A DNA stretch of 64,000 nt from Primula veris (lineage: Eukaryota > Streptophyta > Magnoliopsida > Ericales > Primulaceae), in contig OY821740.1 of assembly GCA_963682055.1 (NCBI GenBank), positions 14,842,814 through 14,906,813 on the forward strand, written 5' to 3'. Below, one piece after another: positions 42,499 through 55,130 of this stretch (position 1 is the stretch's first letter; each line of letters begins with the position of its first letter). The translations under genes were made by a program, and so were the position numbers. The notes beneath the pieces were generated by a model. It worked only from the letters and a program-made list of their open reading frames with translations. It was not told where the DNA came from and searched no databases.

Positions 42499-43952
42499 TA
42501 AATATTTAATCTATTTATTCCTTGCTGAATATTATCAGCATACTGCATTATCTGCTCAATTATTTATTTATATTATCTTGGTATCATATTTATGTTTTTT
42601 AACCTCATTCATGTTTAAAATTTAAATAGTTACCCTGATAATGTAACACATTTCATTCCTAACTGGGTGAAATTATGTCTTTTAGTATTAGAATCTAAAT
42701 TAAAATACATAGATAAGTTAGTTTTCTATTAAACTATGTATTTGTATGCTTTTATGTTCTACAAGGTTTGATGTTCAGGTTTTATGGTGTTTTTTTACTG
42801 ATTAATGGTGTTTGTTTCGGTTTTTTTGTTGTTCTATTAATTGAATTTATTAATTTAAAAACCCTTCTTTCCTGTTCTCATTTAATCTCCTAGCTATCCA
42901 GATAATCAAGCGAGCACCTTGAAATTAAGCAGATTATTTTGTTTATAATTTTCTTAATCAAATAGTAACATAGAAGAATTTTACCTAAAAGAGACAGGAG
43001 CATCAAATTGGAAAAAAAAGGTAGATTAGGGGAACTAACTCAATTACGAAAAGGATCTTAAGACGAAGTTTGTCAAAAAATAGGACACTTTTTGGTTAAT
43101 TTTTTAAATTTCAATTAGCAACCCCCCAGTTATTATAAATGAAACTGTGATCAATTAGAAGAACGCTGGGATGTTAGTGAAAATAGTAGAATTCGCCATA
43201 TCAGATGGTTTTTTAGACTAGCTTAAGAATTTCCAACAATAAGCTACGATGACGAATTTTTCTGCGACAAGCTATACTAGAATGTTACCAAATCTGAGAA
43301 ATATGATAGATAAAGGTTATTTATTAGATAGGTTTACAGATAAGTATTTCTTTTTTATGCAAGTATTCAGTGCCGATCTTTGTCTTATGAGTAGACTAGC
43401 TTTGAACCGTTGACCGAAGAATTCTTAGGTTGACACTTAAACTCATGAATTGAGTTATGACAGCATTACCAACATGAATTTCTGGATCGAGATTGTTAAA
43501 ATGTAAAGCGACTGAAAAAGGTTTACAGAAACCAATTAATAGAGACATATACCTTTGTCAACTCCGTTTAGTCTCCAAATGTCTTGGAATGAATATCTGT
43601 GCAATGTGTATAAGTTCTTAATCTATACTAACCCAACAAAATGTACTTGACGGTTTTGATAAAGTTTCACTATTCATATGTATGTCAAGGGTTGCTGCAC
43701 TAAAAATTTTAGTGAAGGAAATTTACTTCTGTTATCGGATAAACAGTACTTTATTATATTGCTCACAAGTAATTTAGAATACAAAGTTCACTTTTTTCTT
43801 TGTATTGGATTTAAAAGTGCTTCATATGTGGCTATTGATTACTGCATTTTCACTTAAACCATTTACCATATGACTTTGAGCCCTAGTTTTGTGAAATTTC
43901 CTTTCAGATACCGAAGTTAATCACTATCACCAATAGCTGATTGGAGGTAGTA

Positions 43953-43999
<47 letters not shown>

Positions 44000-44397
44000 G
44001 GGTACTATAAGGAATAGTTAGGAAATGTGCAATGCAACCACTAAACTCTGATTTTAGTTTATAATTCTTTTTCATTACCTTGATACGGAGCTGGTTAAGA
44101 TCTCTGCAGTTATCTTTATGTCTAAACGGTTATACAGATATATGGATACTTGTTTTTTACCTTTTTATTACCTTGCTTGTCATTGATGTCTTTGTTTCTC
44201 TTATTAGTTATCCCACAAACAAGATGAAAAAGAACTAATATTTTCCCCAAATAAGTGCATAACAACGGGGTGTCATTATGCAACACTTAATTATCCCTAT
44301 ATATCAGCGTTAGATTGATCTGCTTCTGTTTTATTTTATTGTTAAAATTCTTCCATGTGATTTATTGTGTGAATGACAGATAAGACGGTGACTAGAA
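42426..44397 (+). other. Possible 5' UTR intron of the unknown gene
   Basis: A donor-like CTCAG/GTAACTC at about 42425 and an acceptor-like GAATGACAG 20 nt before the ATG at 44398 could frame a long 5' UTR intron. It holds (TA)n tracts at about 42468-42496 and 43956-43998. No other feature recognised. Confidence 0.3.
43956..43998. repeat. (AT)n microsatellite
   Basis: Pure AT tract of about 43 bp. Confidence 0.9.
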
Positions 44398-46429
44398 ATG
44401 GAGGATCTGGATATCAAATCATTCGAGATAAATTCTGATAGAAGTATTGAAAACCCAAACTTGGAGATCCCCAAAGACGTGGATTATATGAAGTTTCTGA
44501 AAAGTTTGTTGCCGAAAAGTGAGCCCTCTAGCTCATTAGATGAAGGATTTGATTATTATTTGGAGAATAATGACATGGACCCTCAATATAAGATGTTTCT
44601 AGATAATTTAGAAGTGGATGGGGAATCTTATAAACTTGAAATTGCTATGAAGAATGGGACAACTTCTGTAATGTATGAAGGAAAAAATAATTCAGATAAA
44701 GATTGTGATTTGAAAACCATTCCGGCTGAAAAGTACGCGGAGAAACAGGGAAATCAGAACGTTGGAAATAATACTGGAGGAGAGAGAGACGATGTGAATG
44801 AGGTGAGAAATATGGAGCCAGAAGCTACCAAATTTACGAGCCTTGGTCCAATCAGAGAGACAAGAATGTGCAATAACATAGAGGGTTCCACAAAAAATCT
44901 GAGAAATAAAGTAAAAGGAACAACCCGGAAATTTGTTGAGGATGATCCGAAGTCGAGAGGTGTAAAAGATTTGACGAATGCTTCCAGAGGAGAGCATGTC
45001 GAAACTCGTAGTATCCTGAAAAATGGCGCATGTGATACAAGTATGGATACGGAAAATACCAGGGGAAGAGAAAAAAGGAAACCACTGGAGGAAAAAAAAT
45101 TGAAGTCTAAACGCGCGAAACGTGTTCAGGCTAAGATAGATATGCCTAGCAGTAAACGATCCGGTGCAAAGGGGAGTCGTATATTTGGATTGGACTGGCA
45201 ACAGGAAATCAATGCCGATGATGTGGATGAATGTTATCAGATGTTCCTAAATTCTGCTAAAATTGAAGGTGATAGTGCTGTTTATGCGGTTGAAGGGCAA
45301 AAACCGGTTAAACAAGAAGCACTTGATGTAATTTGTTTTTATGATTCTGAGATACTTGTGACTAGCAATGCATTTGAATTTAATGAAGGGTATCCAATGC
45401 CTGTAAGCATCAATTTTCTTTACAGTAGTCGATTGGAATTTCTTTTCCATTTAAAGCTGAAATAATATGGTAATTTAAATTTTGAAGGAAAATGAGCAGC
45501 AATGTCTTGTAAGTCAGGGAGGAGGCTTTGACACTCAGTTTAAGACGAAACTCATGGATAAACTAGGAGAACCATACAACGGGAGAGAATATAAAGAACT
45601 GTGGAATGAATTTAATAAGGAAAGGCGAAAAGTTAAACATAAAGACTTGCGTGGGTCTGGGGCAGGGAAGTCATTTCAGGTCGATGAATTAAGCCCATCT
45701 TATAACGCTAGATATGCTCGTAAGTTGGATCAATTTCTTTTCAGTACTTCCTTTTGTTAATAGCTGTATATTCTTCTACTATGTTAGGATGTACACATGC
45801 TTGTGGGTCGAAGTTCCTTTAACGAAATTAATGTTTATAATTTTTAACTTTGCCATGTTCATTGAATATGTTAGATGCACTTGTGCATAAAAATTGCAAT
45901 TGAAGATATGATACAGTTATCGCCAACATAATCTTTTTAACCTAAATGTCTCAACACAACATCTTACTTACTTGGCTGTTTCTAGTTCTGAGTAGGAAAA
46001 TTGTTGCTGCGGGCAGTAAACTTCAAAGGCTGCAATATTTGCGTGGGTTTTTCTTCTGGCTTCAGGTTAGTTATATCATCTGGGAGTTTGTTTTTGCTTT
46101 TGATTTTTGTGATATATAGAGTGGTTTTCAAGATTAGTACAAGCGCTCATCTCTTTTAAAACTAGTAAATATTTTTAATCAAGCTTTGTCTTTAGAGTTG
46201 AAAGACAAATCTCATCTGCTTAAGTTATCGTATCAAGTTTGATACGAGTTGCAATCAGTTTGATTCTCAAGCACCAATCTTACTGTAGATTCTTGAACAT
46301 CTATTGCACATTGTTGTAGCATACATTCTGACAAATAAATTTTGAATCTACCAGAACGTGGCCCATGAAAATGCGTTCGAACCATGGCTCGGCAAGTCAT
46401 GTTTGGAAGTGATCCAGAAGACATGCTAG
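44398..46429 (+). CDS. Uncharacterised plant protein, 463 residues
   Basis: Four exons: 44398-45402, 45488-45719, 45986-46065 and 46355-46429, all GT-AG and in frame to the TAG. I do not recognise the family. The N-terminal two thirds is hydrophilic and repeats a motif: DYMKFLKSLL (29-38), QYKMFLDNLEVDGESY (63-78) and ECYQMFLNSAKIEGDSAVY (about 279-297). Residues about 222-258 are strongly basic (REKRKPLEEKKLKSKRAKR), suggesting a nuclear localisation signal. The C-terminal part (GGGFDTQFKTKLMDKL, GREYKELWNEFNKERR, LQRLQYLRGFFFWLQN, HENAFEPWL) looks like a compact, possibly helical domain encoded by exons 2-4. No signal peptide or membrane segment. A nuclear or nucleic-acid role is only a guess. 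Confidence 0.8.
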
Positions 46430-47768
46430 GGCGATATTTTTAATCTATTTGTGTCTGGCAATCTTCGGCTGCAATGACTTTTGAAGTGAAGCTCATGTAT
46501 TCATCGAACCTTCCTAATGACTTCACTTTTAGTCTTAAATACATTATGCCCAGGTGGGTTCATATTTTCGCATGTATGAACTTGTTTCCATTTACCGGTA
46601 CAAAATAATTGTAATTACCTTCAATTGATTATGAGGCATTGCAAGCTATCGGAAACAGAATTCAGTAACTTCTAATTATCACATGTATATTGTATTGGAG
46701 AAGCTTTACAACTTACGAAGGACACGAATATATATTGTGGCCGCGAGCACTAACGAAGATCATTTGGCAATATAGGGCCACATTAACTAGTCCTTAGAGT
46801 AGTTCTGCATATCTTCAAGACTTTACAATTAAATTTAATAAAATGATTCCGCTGATCCTACATCTCCTTTTAAACTACTATCAAAGTCAGGCGATTTTAC
46901 AAGAAAGATGATCACTCCCCGTTAGGTGAGTTTGTATAACGATATTTGCTCTCGACATAGGACTAAATCTCTGAACATAGTTAGATGACCATTCGATAAT
47001 GCAAGCCTGACTATTCAATATTACAATAGAAATGATCGGAAAGTCTAGCTTATATCATGGGGAAAGCAGGGTATATAGAAGACACTGCTTCTCGTGGCCC
47101 TTTGGGCACATTCTCTCTATCTATATATGATTATTCATTAGCAAAGTAACTGCAGCAGATAAATTAGATGGTATCCCAGTGTGTGAAAGAAATAAGAAGA
47201 AAAGGCTACTTTTTCCTTTATTTTTTATATTTACCTCAAGACATTTACTGTAACTAATTCAGATTATCAGATGTTTAAAAATTGAAAACGTTGCTAAAGT
47301 CGGATAGAAGTATCAGCAAGAGCTTCACTAGAACTAGATATCGAGGCCTAGAGAAAAGCTTCGTATGAAAATGTATATTATCTAATTCTCATAAGATATT
47401 CAAGTCTAGTGAAAAGGCATTGCGTAATCCGTAATAATTAATTTAACACTTGAAATAAAATAGCAACAAACCAATACAATCATCAAATACAAAATGAAAT
47501 CAAACGTTCAGAAATGAAACTTGAAACAAGGAATACAATTAAGTTTTAAACTCAAACGAAGTCACAACAATATACATCAAATAGAAGCCTCAGAAACAAA
47601 GTCACGTTAGGTTTCTTAGTGAGATGTTATATTTGAGGGGAGTAAAACTTTTTCACTTAGAAACTGATCATGCTTTATCAAGGTTCATATCACTTAAATC
47701 AGATTAACTTGTTAGTTGCAATTCTACTTTTAAGTAGAGCATTACGACAATTTGTTTTGAGTTTATAT
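46430..47768. other. Intergenic between two converging genes
   Basis: The unknown gene ends at 46429 on the plus strand and the PI-like gene ends at 47769 on the minus strand, so both 3' UTRs should lie here. No gene, element or clear repeat was recognised. Confidence 0.5.
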
Positions 47769-50700
47769 TTAAATTCTCTCCTGTAAATTTGGCTGAATCG
47801 GTTGCACCCGGAAGGAAAATGGCATTTGAGACTGGTAATTATATCCATTTTCCATCTCCCCGCCTTCTATATCCATCACCAGGTGGTGCTGCAAAAATTA
47901 CACAAGGAAGTTTAATCGAAGCAATTAAAATCATTGTTACATTCGGTTTTTTTGGATATAAAGGTGGAAAGTAAATGTTGATCTGTAATTGCAATTATGG
48001 ATCTGTAATTGCATAAATTACAATTATCGATCTGTAATTGCATAAACTACAATTTTACATAAATGTGGAGAAAATATATTTTTACTCCTCTTATACTTCA
48101 GGACAATTTGGCATCTTGTGTTGTTATCCTCCCTCGTGTGACGTGTCGCACTGAGTATTAGGAGAAGTGTAGCCAGAGACGTCTTTCACTACAACCAATT
48201 GCTCATACGCTGGCCGATTAAAGGCGCCGGATTTTCATTTTTAGAAAGTTAATGTATATATGCAGGTTATTTTTTGTTACATCACAGACTCACAGTTACA
48301 AATAACAATTACTACCAATTAATTAGGCTACATCAATGCTAATGACAATATGTGCAGTTACTAATAAAATAGGAAATATTCACCATCTTTTATTTAAAAA
48401 ATTGTTTTAGAAAGGCCTTTTTCCTCCTCCAAATATTCGAGATTAGGTGCAACAAACAATAACTCCAGCCCTGAGTGTATCGAAATTGAACCTCGTATTA
48501 CTCATGAATAGACGGGGGATAAAATTACACTCTCTTAGTAATTAATAGCGGACCAATCGACATAAAATACGTATATTCTTGTGGTCAGGTTCTTAGTTTT
48601 TGGCAAAAAGTGAGTCTTAGTTCAAAATTAGCAACAATGACTATATTATGCTTAATCCATAAAATAACCAAATTGAGGTACCAAATATAGTTGTACAAGG
48701 TGTAAAATCTTTCACTACAGGAAACTGCCCAAAGAAAATAAACCATTTGTTTGCATGTTAAGTAAACAAAAGGTTTATTATTGCTGTCGCTACAAGAGAT
48801 GTCGCCAAATTAACGACATCAATGAACAAAAAGTATAGCCATTGACTTGACATAAGAGAAGTATTATTTCTAAGAATTACATATAAACAAGTATAAAGAA
48901 GAGTCTTAAAAGCATACCATTTGGTAAGTAAGGCTCCTGTTTTCATCTTCCAGTACCCTTTCCTTGTCAGCAAACTGCCCAAAGAAAAAAACTATATTGT
49001 TCTTGCCCATGCATTTGGTATAGGAAAACACAAATAAAAATGTAAATTGGTTGGTAAGTAAATGAATGTGAACTCTAAAATTTGTAAAAGACCTCGAAAA
49101 AATGTGTGCTTATTTAGTATTACCTTCGAATGGTCTAGCAAGTGTTAAGAGTACTTACGTATACGTTTAATTAGCTTCGCCCTGATACTTGTCTAAATAA
49201 CGAGACACTTAGTTGGGGAGATATGTGTATGTAAACATTTCCGAAGTATAAATTATCTGAATTTAACAGAAGACTAGACTGCTGTTTTGTTCCAATTGAG
49301 CATTATATTATATGTGTATCAGAATCAGGGGCGGAGACAATATCAAAATGATGAGGATGTAAAAGAAAAATTGCAACAGATAATACTATAACAAAGTGGG
49401 ATCCTCAAGTACAACAATTCATTGTTTTCATGTTAAATAAAATAGTCAGAATATTACACACGTCAATAGATTCATCTTCTCCGTGAATACAAAATTGCAA
49501 AATATCAAATTTCCATCTACCCACAGTTTCAAAAATGTGAAAAAAATTAAGTTTGAAATTATTGAGTTTGGTCTTTGAGAGCAAGAGAAACATATTAAAT
49601 TGAGAGAGAGATTGTTCGTAAGTCTCTTTTTTCTTTGAGATGTGTTGGATTAGACATTGAAAAGTAAACAAATAAAAGTGAGGTTGCTATTAGTTTTAGT
49701 CATGGGGTGCATATGTCACATATTTATTAAAAAAAATCAAAACCTATATAAAATTTCTTGTTTTTGTTTTTTTGTGGGGGTGCTCAAGCAATCTCTTGTC
49801 CCCTTATACCTCCGCCAATGATCAGAATATCTCCTCACTTGTTAGTCTGTTACCAAATCCATATCTTATTTATGTGAAAAATATTATCTGTAGACCAAGA
49901 ATAAATTGGAGGATGTAATAACTTCTTAATTCATAGAATTAGGACTCCCACAATAAAGTTATAGACTTATAGTTAAATAATTTCTTTGAAAGTTATGAGA
50001 AAAGAAAGACTAGTTTTTTGAAACCTTAAATTTATATAATTAAACATTATTTATTTTTAGAAACAGTGTGGATAAATTTTGTCAACAAGTCTGATCACAG
50101 GGACTTCAAAACACTCCGTTTCTGTATGAGAGCGATACTTTGGAAATGTAGAATAGTTAAAAAATTAAAAAATAATGTTATTATTATTTTGTGGGATGGT
50201 GCAATAATAGTTCAGATACACATAAAATCGTTTAAGAGGTTAGTTAATAAGTAATTAATAACAACAAGGCCCTAGTATAACATAAGCAATTTTCATTTCT
50301 TCTTACATTTTCTCTTGCCATCCTGTAAATCTCCATCTGTAACACACAAAAGGTAGTAAATGAGATAACAAATTACTTTGTGCGACTTGAAAGGAACAGT
50401 TATGATTATGAACCTCTTCGCGTTTTCAAGAGAAATTAAACTTGCTAAAAAAATTAATGTTAATTAAATTGGATGTTTATCAATCCTTTGAAGTTGTACT
50501 ATGATACACTCGGTGGCCAAGTATAATTATGAGATCAATCTAAACGATATTTAAATTGTTAATCTTCAAAAAAGAACAAAAATATTTGAATCGTAAGCTT
50601 TAGTTTCATTTGGCTATCCATTTAAATAGTATTTCTAGATTTCACAGTACTTTCAACACTCTAGATGAGAGAAAGCATGAAAGAGAAGTTGGTAAAAAGA

Positions 50701-52164
50701 ATAACATTGCTTTTATATATAACTTGAGGAAACCTTGAAGACCACGATCTTAGCATCTCAGTCGTGTTAAAATTTCTCGTTTTAAAAAAAACGCCTAGCT
50801 TAATTACAAGTGTCGCATCAAAGATGATCTAGACCTTAGAGCCCAGAAAAGCTAAAAAGGGAGTTAAGGTATAGCCAAACAAGATATTTCTTATATAACA
50901 ATTTGAATTTTATGACGGTTTGTTACCTCTCTCTGGCGAACACAAGCAAGTCCATTTTCGAGGGCGGATTCAATGGACATAAGCTCCTTGTGGTGCAAAG
51001 ATTGTACATCTTCTCCTTTCAAGTGCCTATAGCAATTAATAATGCACGACGAGAATGACGGAAAGAAATTGCATAAAAATATAATTAAATTTAATAATAT
51101 TCGATATTTTTTCCAATCAGGAGATAAGAAAAAATTGCACCTGAGCTCAATTTGCATATTGTCATTCTCTTTCTTGATCCTTTCTATTTCGTTGCTGAGG
51201 TTCTGGAAAAATAACATCATTGGAAACAGCCCAAATAGCTATATTAGTAAATAAAATACAACCCTAAAATTTTATACTATATAAATATAGATAGAGGCAG
51301 ATTGCGGATAAACCTTTAGAACATGATATTTTAAATGTTACATGGAAAAGACCATGTAAAGTAGATAGTTCATAAAAAGAGGGTTTCATTGACACATCAA
51401 GGATATAATATAATTTTCTTTTGCTACAAAAGTAGAAGTTTTACTAAGAGTTTTAGGGGAGGAAATAGGAAAGAGAATATGAATATTTTTTACCAGATCA
51501 GGCCATAGATGTAACACCTCATAAAAACTTATCGTCCTTTTGCTTTAAAAAAATCTAAAAATGTTGAGAGATCATTGAAACTACAACTTCCCATTTGTAG
51601 ATCTGTTCATGGAAATCATATTTCAAGTTCCATTGCATACTTTTAGTAAAAATATTCAACTTCGTACAGAAACCTAGGATGTTCGAAGGGGGGAAATGTC
51701 AACAAATAATAATAAAATAACCTATTAATTAAAAAGATAAGAATAAGATTATACCTCATGCTTAGCATCCCACAACCTGTTCCCAGATTGCTTCTGGTAT
51801 GCATCCAAGATGTTAATCAACCTACAACAACAATTTTGAAAAAGGTATTCATATAAATTTAACCAAGATCTTAGATAATTAGTACTAAATAGGGGGGAAT
51901 ATTATGTACTAAAGATATATCCTCTAAAGTTGTTAAAAAAAAAAAGATATAGCAGCACACCTTGTTTTTGCAAAAAACTATGTGATGATTTTTACTTCAA
52001 GTTACCAAAAATATTTCAGTTCTCAAACAAATTATGTAAAGCTATAAAAAAGTTATTAGAGAAAAATCCTCTAATTATAGCAACAATAATTAAAAACCTG
52101 CTGGACAAGGCTACTAGCCATCTTTAGACAGATCTATTATTTTGAAAAACAATGAAAATAACAA

Positions 52165-52208
<44 letters not shown>

Positions 52209-52504
52209 AATTGGTAGGAAAGACCTTGAAAATAAAAAATTAACAGGAGTATAAAAAAACCAATAAAAAATAGTAGAAATTTAGAGATAAATTAGACAAT
52301 AAAAATGGATACTTACGGAGTTTTAGGGCTGCAATATTCATGCATTTTACCAGAGTTAGCAAAAATAACAAGGGAGACCTGAGCATCACATAAAACTGAG
52401 ATCTCCTTTGCCTTTTTTATGATCCCATTTCTCCTCTTTGAATAAGTAACTTGCCTATTATTTGAGTTCTCAATCCTCTTTATCTCTATCTTTCCTCTAC
52501 CCAT
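47769..52504 (-). CDS. PISTILLATA/GLOBOSA-like MADS-box protein
   Basis: Seven minus-strand exons: 52504-52317, 51821-51755, 51202-51141, 51026-50927, 50336-50307, 48974-48918 (or 48962-48918) and 47888-47769. They give 207 residues, or 203 with the shorter exon 6. Exon lengths 188, 67, 62, 100 and 30 match the B-class PI pattern. The MADS domain ([13 protein letters not shown]...KMHEY) is followed by a K-box with [19 protein letters not shown] and [10 protein letters not shown]. The C-terminus carries an almost canonical PI motif, [20 protein letters not shown] proteins bind CArG boxes as heterodimers with AP3-type partners and specify petals and stamens. Nothing looks broken, so the gene appears functional. 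A hAT element lies in intron 5 and a perfect CArG box upstream. Confidence 0.95.
48003..48056. repeat. Short direct repeat downstream of the PI PI-motif exon side (intron 6)
   Basis: ATCTGTAATTGCATAAA.TACAATT occurs twice, at about 48000 and 48030, inside intron 6 of the PI-like gene. Confidence 0.7.
49326..49820. mobile_element. Non-autonomous hAT element, 495 bp, in PI intron 5
   Basis: ATCAGAAT at 49318-49325 is repeated exactly at 49821-49828, an 8-bp target duplication. The element begins CAGGGGCGGAG and ends CTCCGCCAATG, an 11-bp TIR with three mismatches, in the form usual for plant hAT ends. No transposase frame is present. It lies in intron 5 of the PI-like gene and does not disturb the splice sites. 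Confidence 0.85.
52168..52199. repeat. (TA)n microsatellite in PI intron 1
   Basis: TA tract of about 32 bp ending in ATGTATATAT, in the first intron of the PI-like gene. Confidence 0.85.
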
Positions 52505-52634
52505 CTCTTTCTTTTTCTCTTTCTCTCTAGCTAAACCTTTAATTTCTTCTTTTTGTTTTTGTTAATGAGAATCTAATTTTATGGAAATGAAAATATGTGG
52601 TCAAGATAGATAGAGAGAAAGAAAGTAAGAGTTT

Positions 52635-52644
52635 CCATTAAAGG
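52635..52644. promoter_or_regulatory. Perfect CArG box upstream of the PI-like gene
   Basis: CCATTAAAGG fits CC(A/T)6GG exactly and lies 131 bp before the start codon (52504). MADS-box proteins bind this site. B-class genes are known to maintain their own expression through such boxes, so autoregulation is a reasonable inference; binding is not shown here. Confidence 0.6.
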
Positions 52645-54979
52645 GTTGAAGACAAGAGACTTTTAGAGAGTTACAGCTTAGAGGGGATGTTTTAGGGCAC
52701 TTGTCAAAGCCAAACCTACTGTAAACACTTTACTATTTCAACTTTGAATTTATTTCTACTTAAATGGTACTTGTAGAATTTTTTATTTTTTACTTTTGAG
52801 TACCTTGTTTTAGCCATTCAATCTTTTAACCGCTGGGTTTCCTTCATCATTTTTGCTATTGGTTAATGGCTTGTGTGTGTTGGCTTACCAATAGCAGTAC
52901 TAGTTATGAGACATTTGATCAGTATATATAGCAAGTACAGTATTATTTTAAGTTTTATGTTATTGATTTCTTGATAAATTTCATTCTGGGATTACTAAGT
53001 TCTTGTTTCCAACATCTACTGTGTAACATTATCTGTTTATAACAATTGCACGTTTGTAGCTGAAAACATATTAAGTGAACTGCCAGATTTAATTGCATGG
53101 TGAGTTGGTGACACTAAAATTGCTTTTGTGCCACTAAAAAAACACCTCGAACTTGCACAAAATAATCAATGGAAAATCAAGTTGCCATTATACAATTAAT
53201 TAGGGCAATTGAGACGAGTCTCGTTTATGAACTTTATTTTGGTTTTAGTCCACTTTTCTAAAATATTTCGGTTTTCGTCTTTTATTTAATTGTAATGTAT
53301 TAAAACACCAAAAAAATATATAACATGGAAAACATTAAAAAAAATAAAAAAATCAAAACCGCCAAAAATGAAAAAACTAAAAGAAAATAACAACTTTTGA
53401 AAAGTATCTAAAATCGCTAAAAAATTCTGGAAAAGTCCAAAAAAAAACAAAAAAATGGTAAAAAAAAAAAAACTAAAAAAGTGAAAAAAAAACCCAAAAA
53501 AAAAAAAAAAAAACCAGACACGCAACTAGGCAGATACAGAACCACGCATAATTAGACAAGATCGTACAAGATTAAACATGATTAGACGGAAGCGGGCATA
53601 TATACCGTCAATATTGGTGACCATGATACATATATATTAACATTTGACAACCATCTTAATTTGTACAAAATGTTATATAATATAATTTTGTTATACCTCA
53701 TAGAAGTTACAGTTAATAGTTTGTTAATGTACTTACATATTTACCGAAAGTTGGTAAAAAGAAAAACACGTTTATGAGGTTATTTTGATGTTACATAGTA
53801 ACAGCCAAAACACTAAATAAAATTTGAGAAGGTTTAAAGTTGTACCCCTCTATACCCGAGGATCAATCTTTGATAAGTTATTAAGCTAGTAGGAAGCTAG
53901 TTCTAGGGCACATTGGAGTTTGGGAGGGTCATGTCTTTGATTTAAAGGATAGCAAAAAAAAAAAAAACAAGTGTGTTCATCAAACCTTAACCATCTTATC
54001 CAAATATATGTCACTTCCCACATAATAAAGGAGAACATCTAAAAAAAGGTTTGGAGTTTTGGACAAAGAAGTGTACGTAATACTATCTTTTACAGTTTTT
54101 GCAATATTATTTTCCCATTTTTAAAAACCATATTTACTGTCATTTTTCAAGAGAGTGAAGAGGAAGTAGAAACCTTGATTTGATATCTATTTGTAGGACT
54201 TTGAGTCTAGAATTATAATATTGCTAGGTTTTGCTTTGATTCAGTGAGAGTGTGTATTGTATGCGGTCCAATTAGATGTTGCATGGTTCAAAAACTGAAA
54301 CCTTTGGAAATTGTAATGCCAAGCCGCATACTGAAGTGACTTTTTTTTTTTTTTTTTGTGAAATTCACAATTTTGGTTATAATGGGTGCCTTGATTGACC
54401 TTTAGTTCAAAATTTCACAATTATACGTATAGCTAGATGCGTTACATCAATGAGTAAGTATATATGCATCTTGATTCAGGAAAATCTAAATGCAGACTAT
54501 AGAAATAAACGACCCGTACCTTATAATTTTAAAAATTATTACTTTTTCAATTTTTATCAGGTATTTTTACTAAAATACGTTAAAAACGATAATTTGACAC
54601 CCATCATATTTATATTTTAAATTTTGACACCCTCATATACGATTAATGATTTCTCCGCTGGCTTGATTGTATTATGAGAAATGGAAAGTATTGTATAGTA
54701 ATGCGAATAAAGAAACATATACATTTCCCCCTTAAATATATATAACAAAATCAATTCCTATTAAAAAATTGTACTTTCAATTGAACCTATAATTTACATC
54801 CTTTTTTTTAAATGTCGCAAGTACGGAAATATAAAAGGAAATTTTACCAGTTCATAAAACTTTTAAAACCTACTTATATACCAAAAATTAATAGTGAAAC
54901 CTTTTGTTCTCCCCAGAACTGCAACTTTTTATAAAAGGAACAAAAACAAAACAAAAAACAGATGTGACGGAAGATCGAT
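52645..54979. other. Intergenic upstream of the PI-like gene
   Basis: Contains an A-rich low-complexity block at 53330-53515 (the frame through it is Phe-rich nonsense). There are two homopolymer runs near 53950 and 54340. No gene or other transposon supported. Confidence 0.45.
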
Positions 54980-55130
54980 CACTACCAGAAAATGCATCAT
55001 TACCGACCAACTTCAGCAACCGTTTAGAGGTTTGTCGGGAGTTAACGGCCGAAATTTACAACTAGCAGTTGTCGGTTAAATAACGACTACTCAAACAGTC
55101 GATAATCACAACAGTTAGTTCTAAAAGTTC
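54980..55130 (+). mobile_element. CACTA transposon terminus (one end only)
   Basis: CACTACCAGAAAATGC at 54980 has the form of a CACTA-family end, and the following GACCAACTTCAGCAACCG...GTCGG phrases resemble the subterminal repeats of that superfamily. I did not find the opposite end in the window, so it is probably a fragment. Confidence 0.45.

Noticed and set aside
44692..45201. Minus-strand 169-residue frame
   Set aside because: Antisense shadow of exon 1 of the unknown gene; Ile/Phe/Ser-rich composition without motifs.
46370..46400. B-box-like GTTCGAACC suggesting a tRNA gene
   Set aside because: It is within the last coding exon of the unknown gene and has no A box or cloverleaf.
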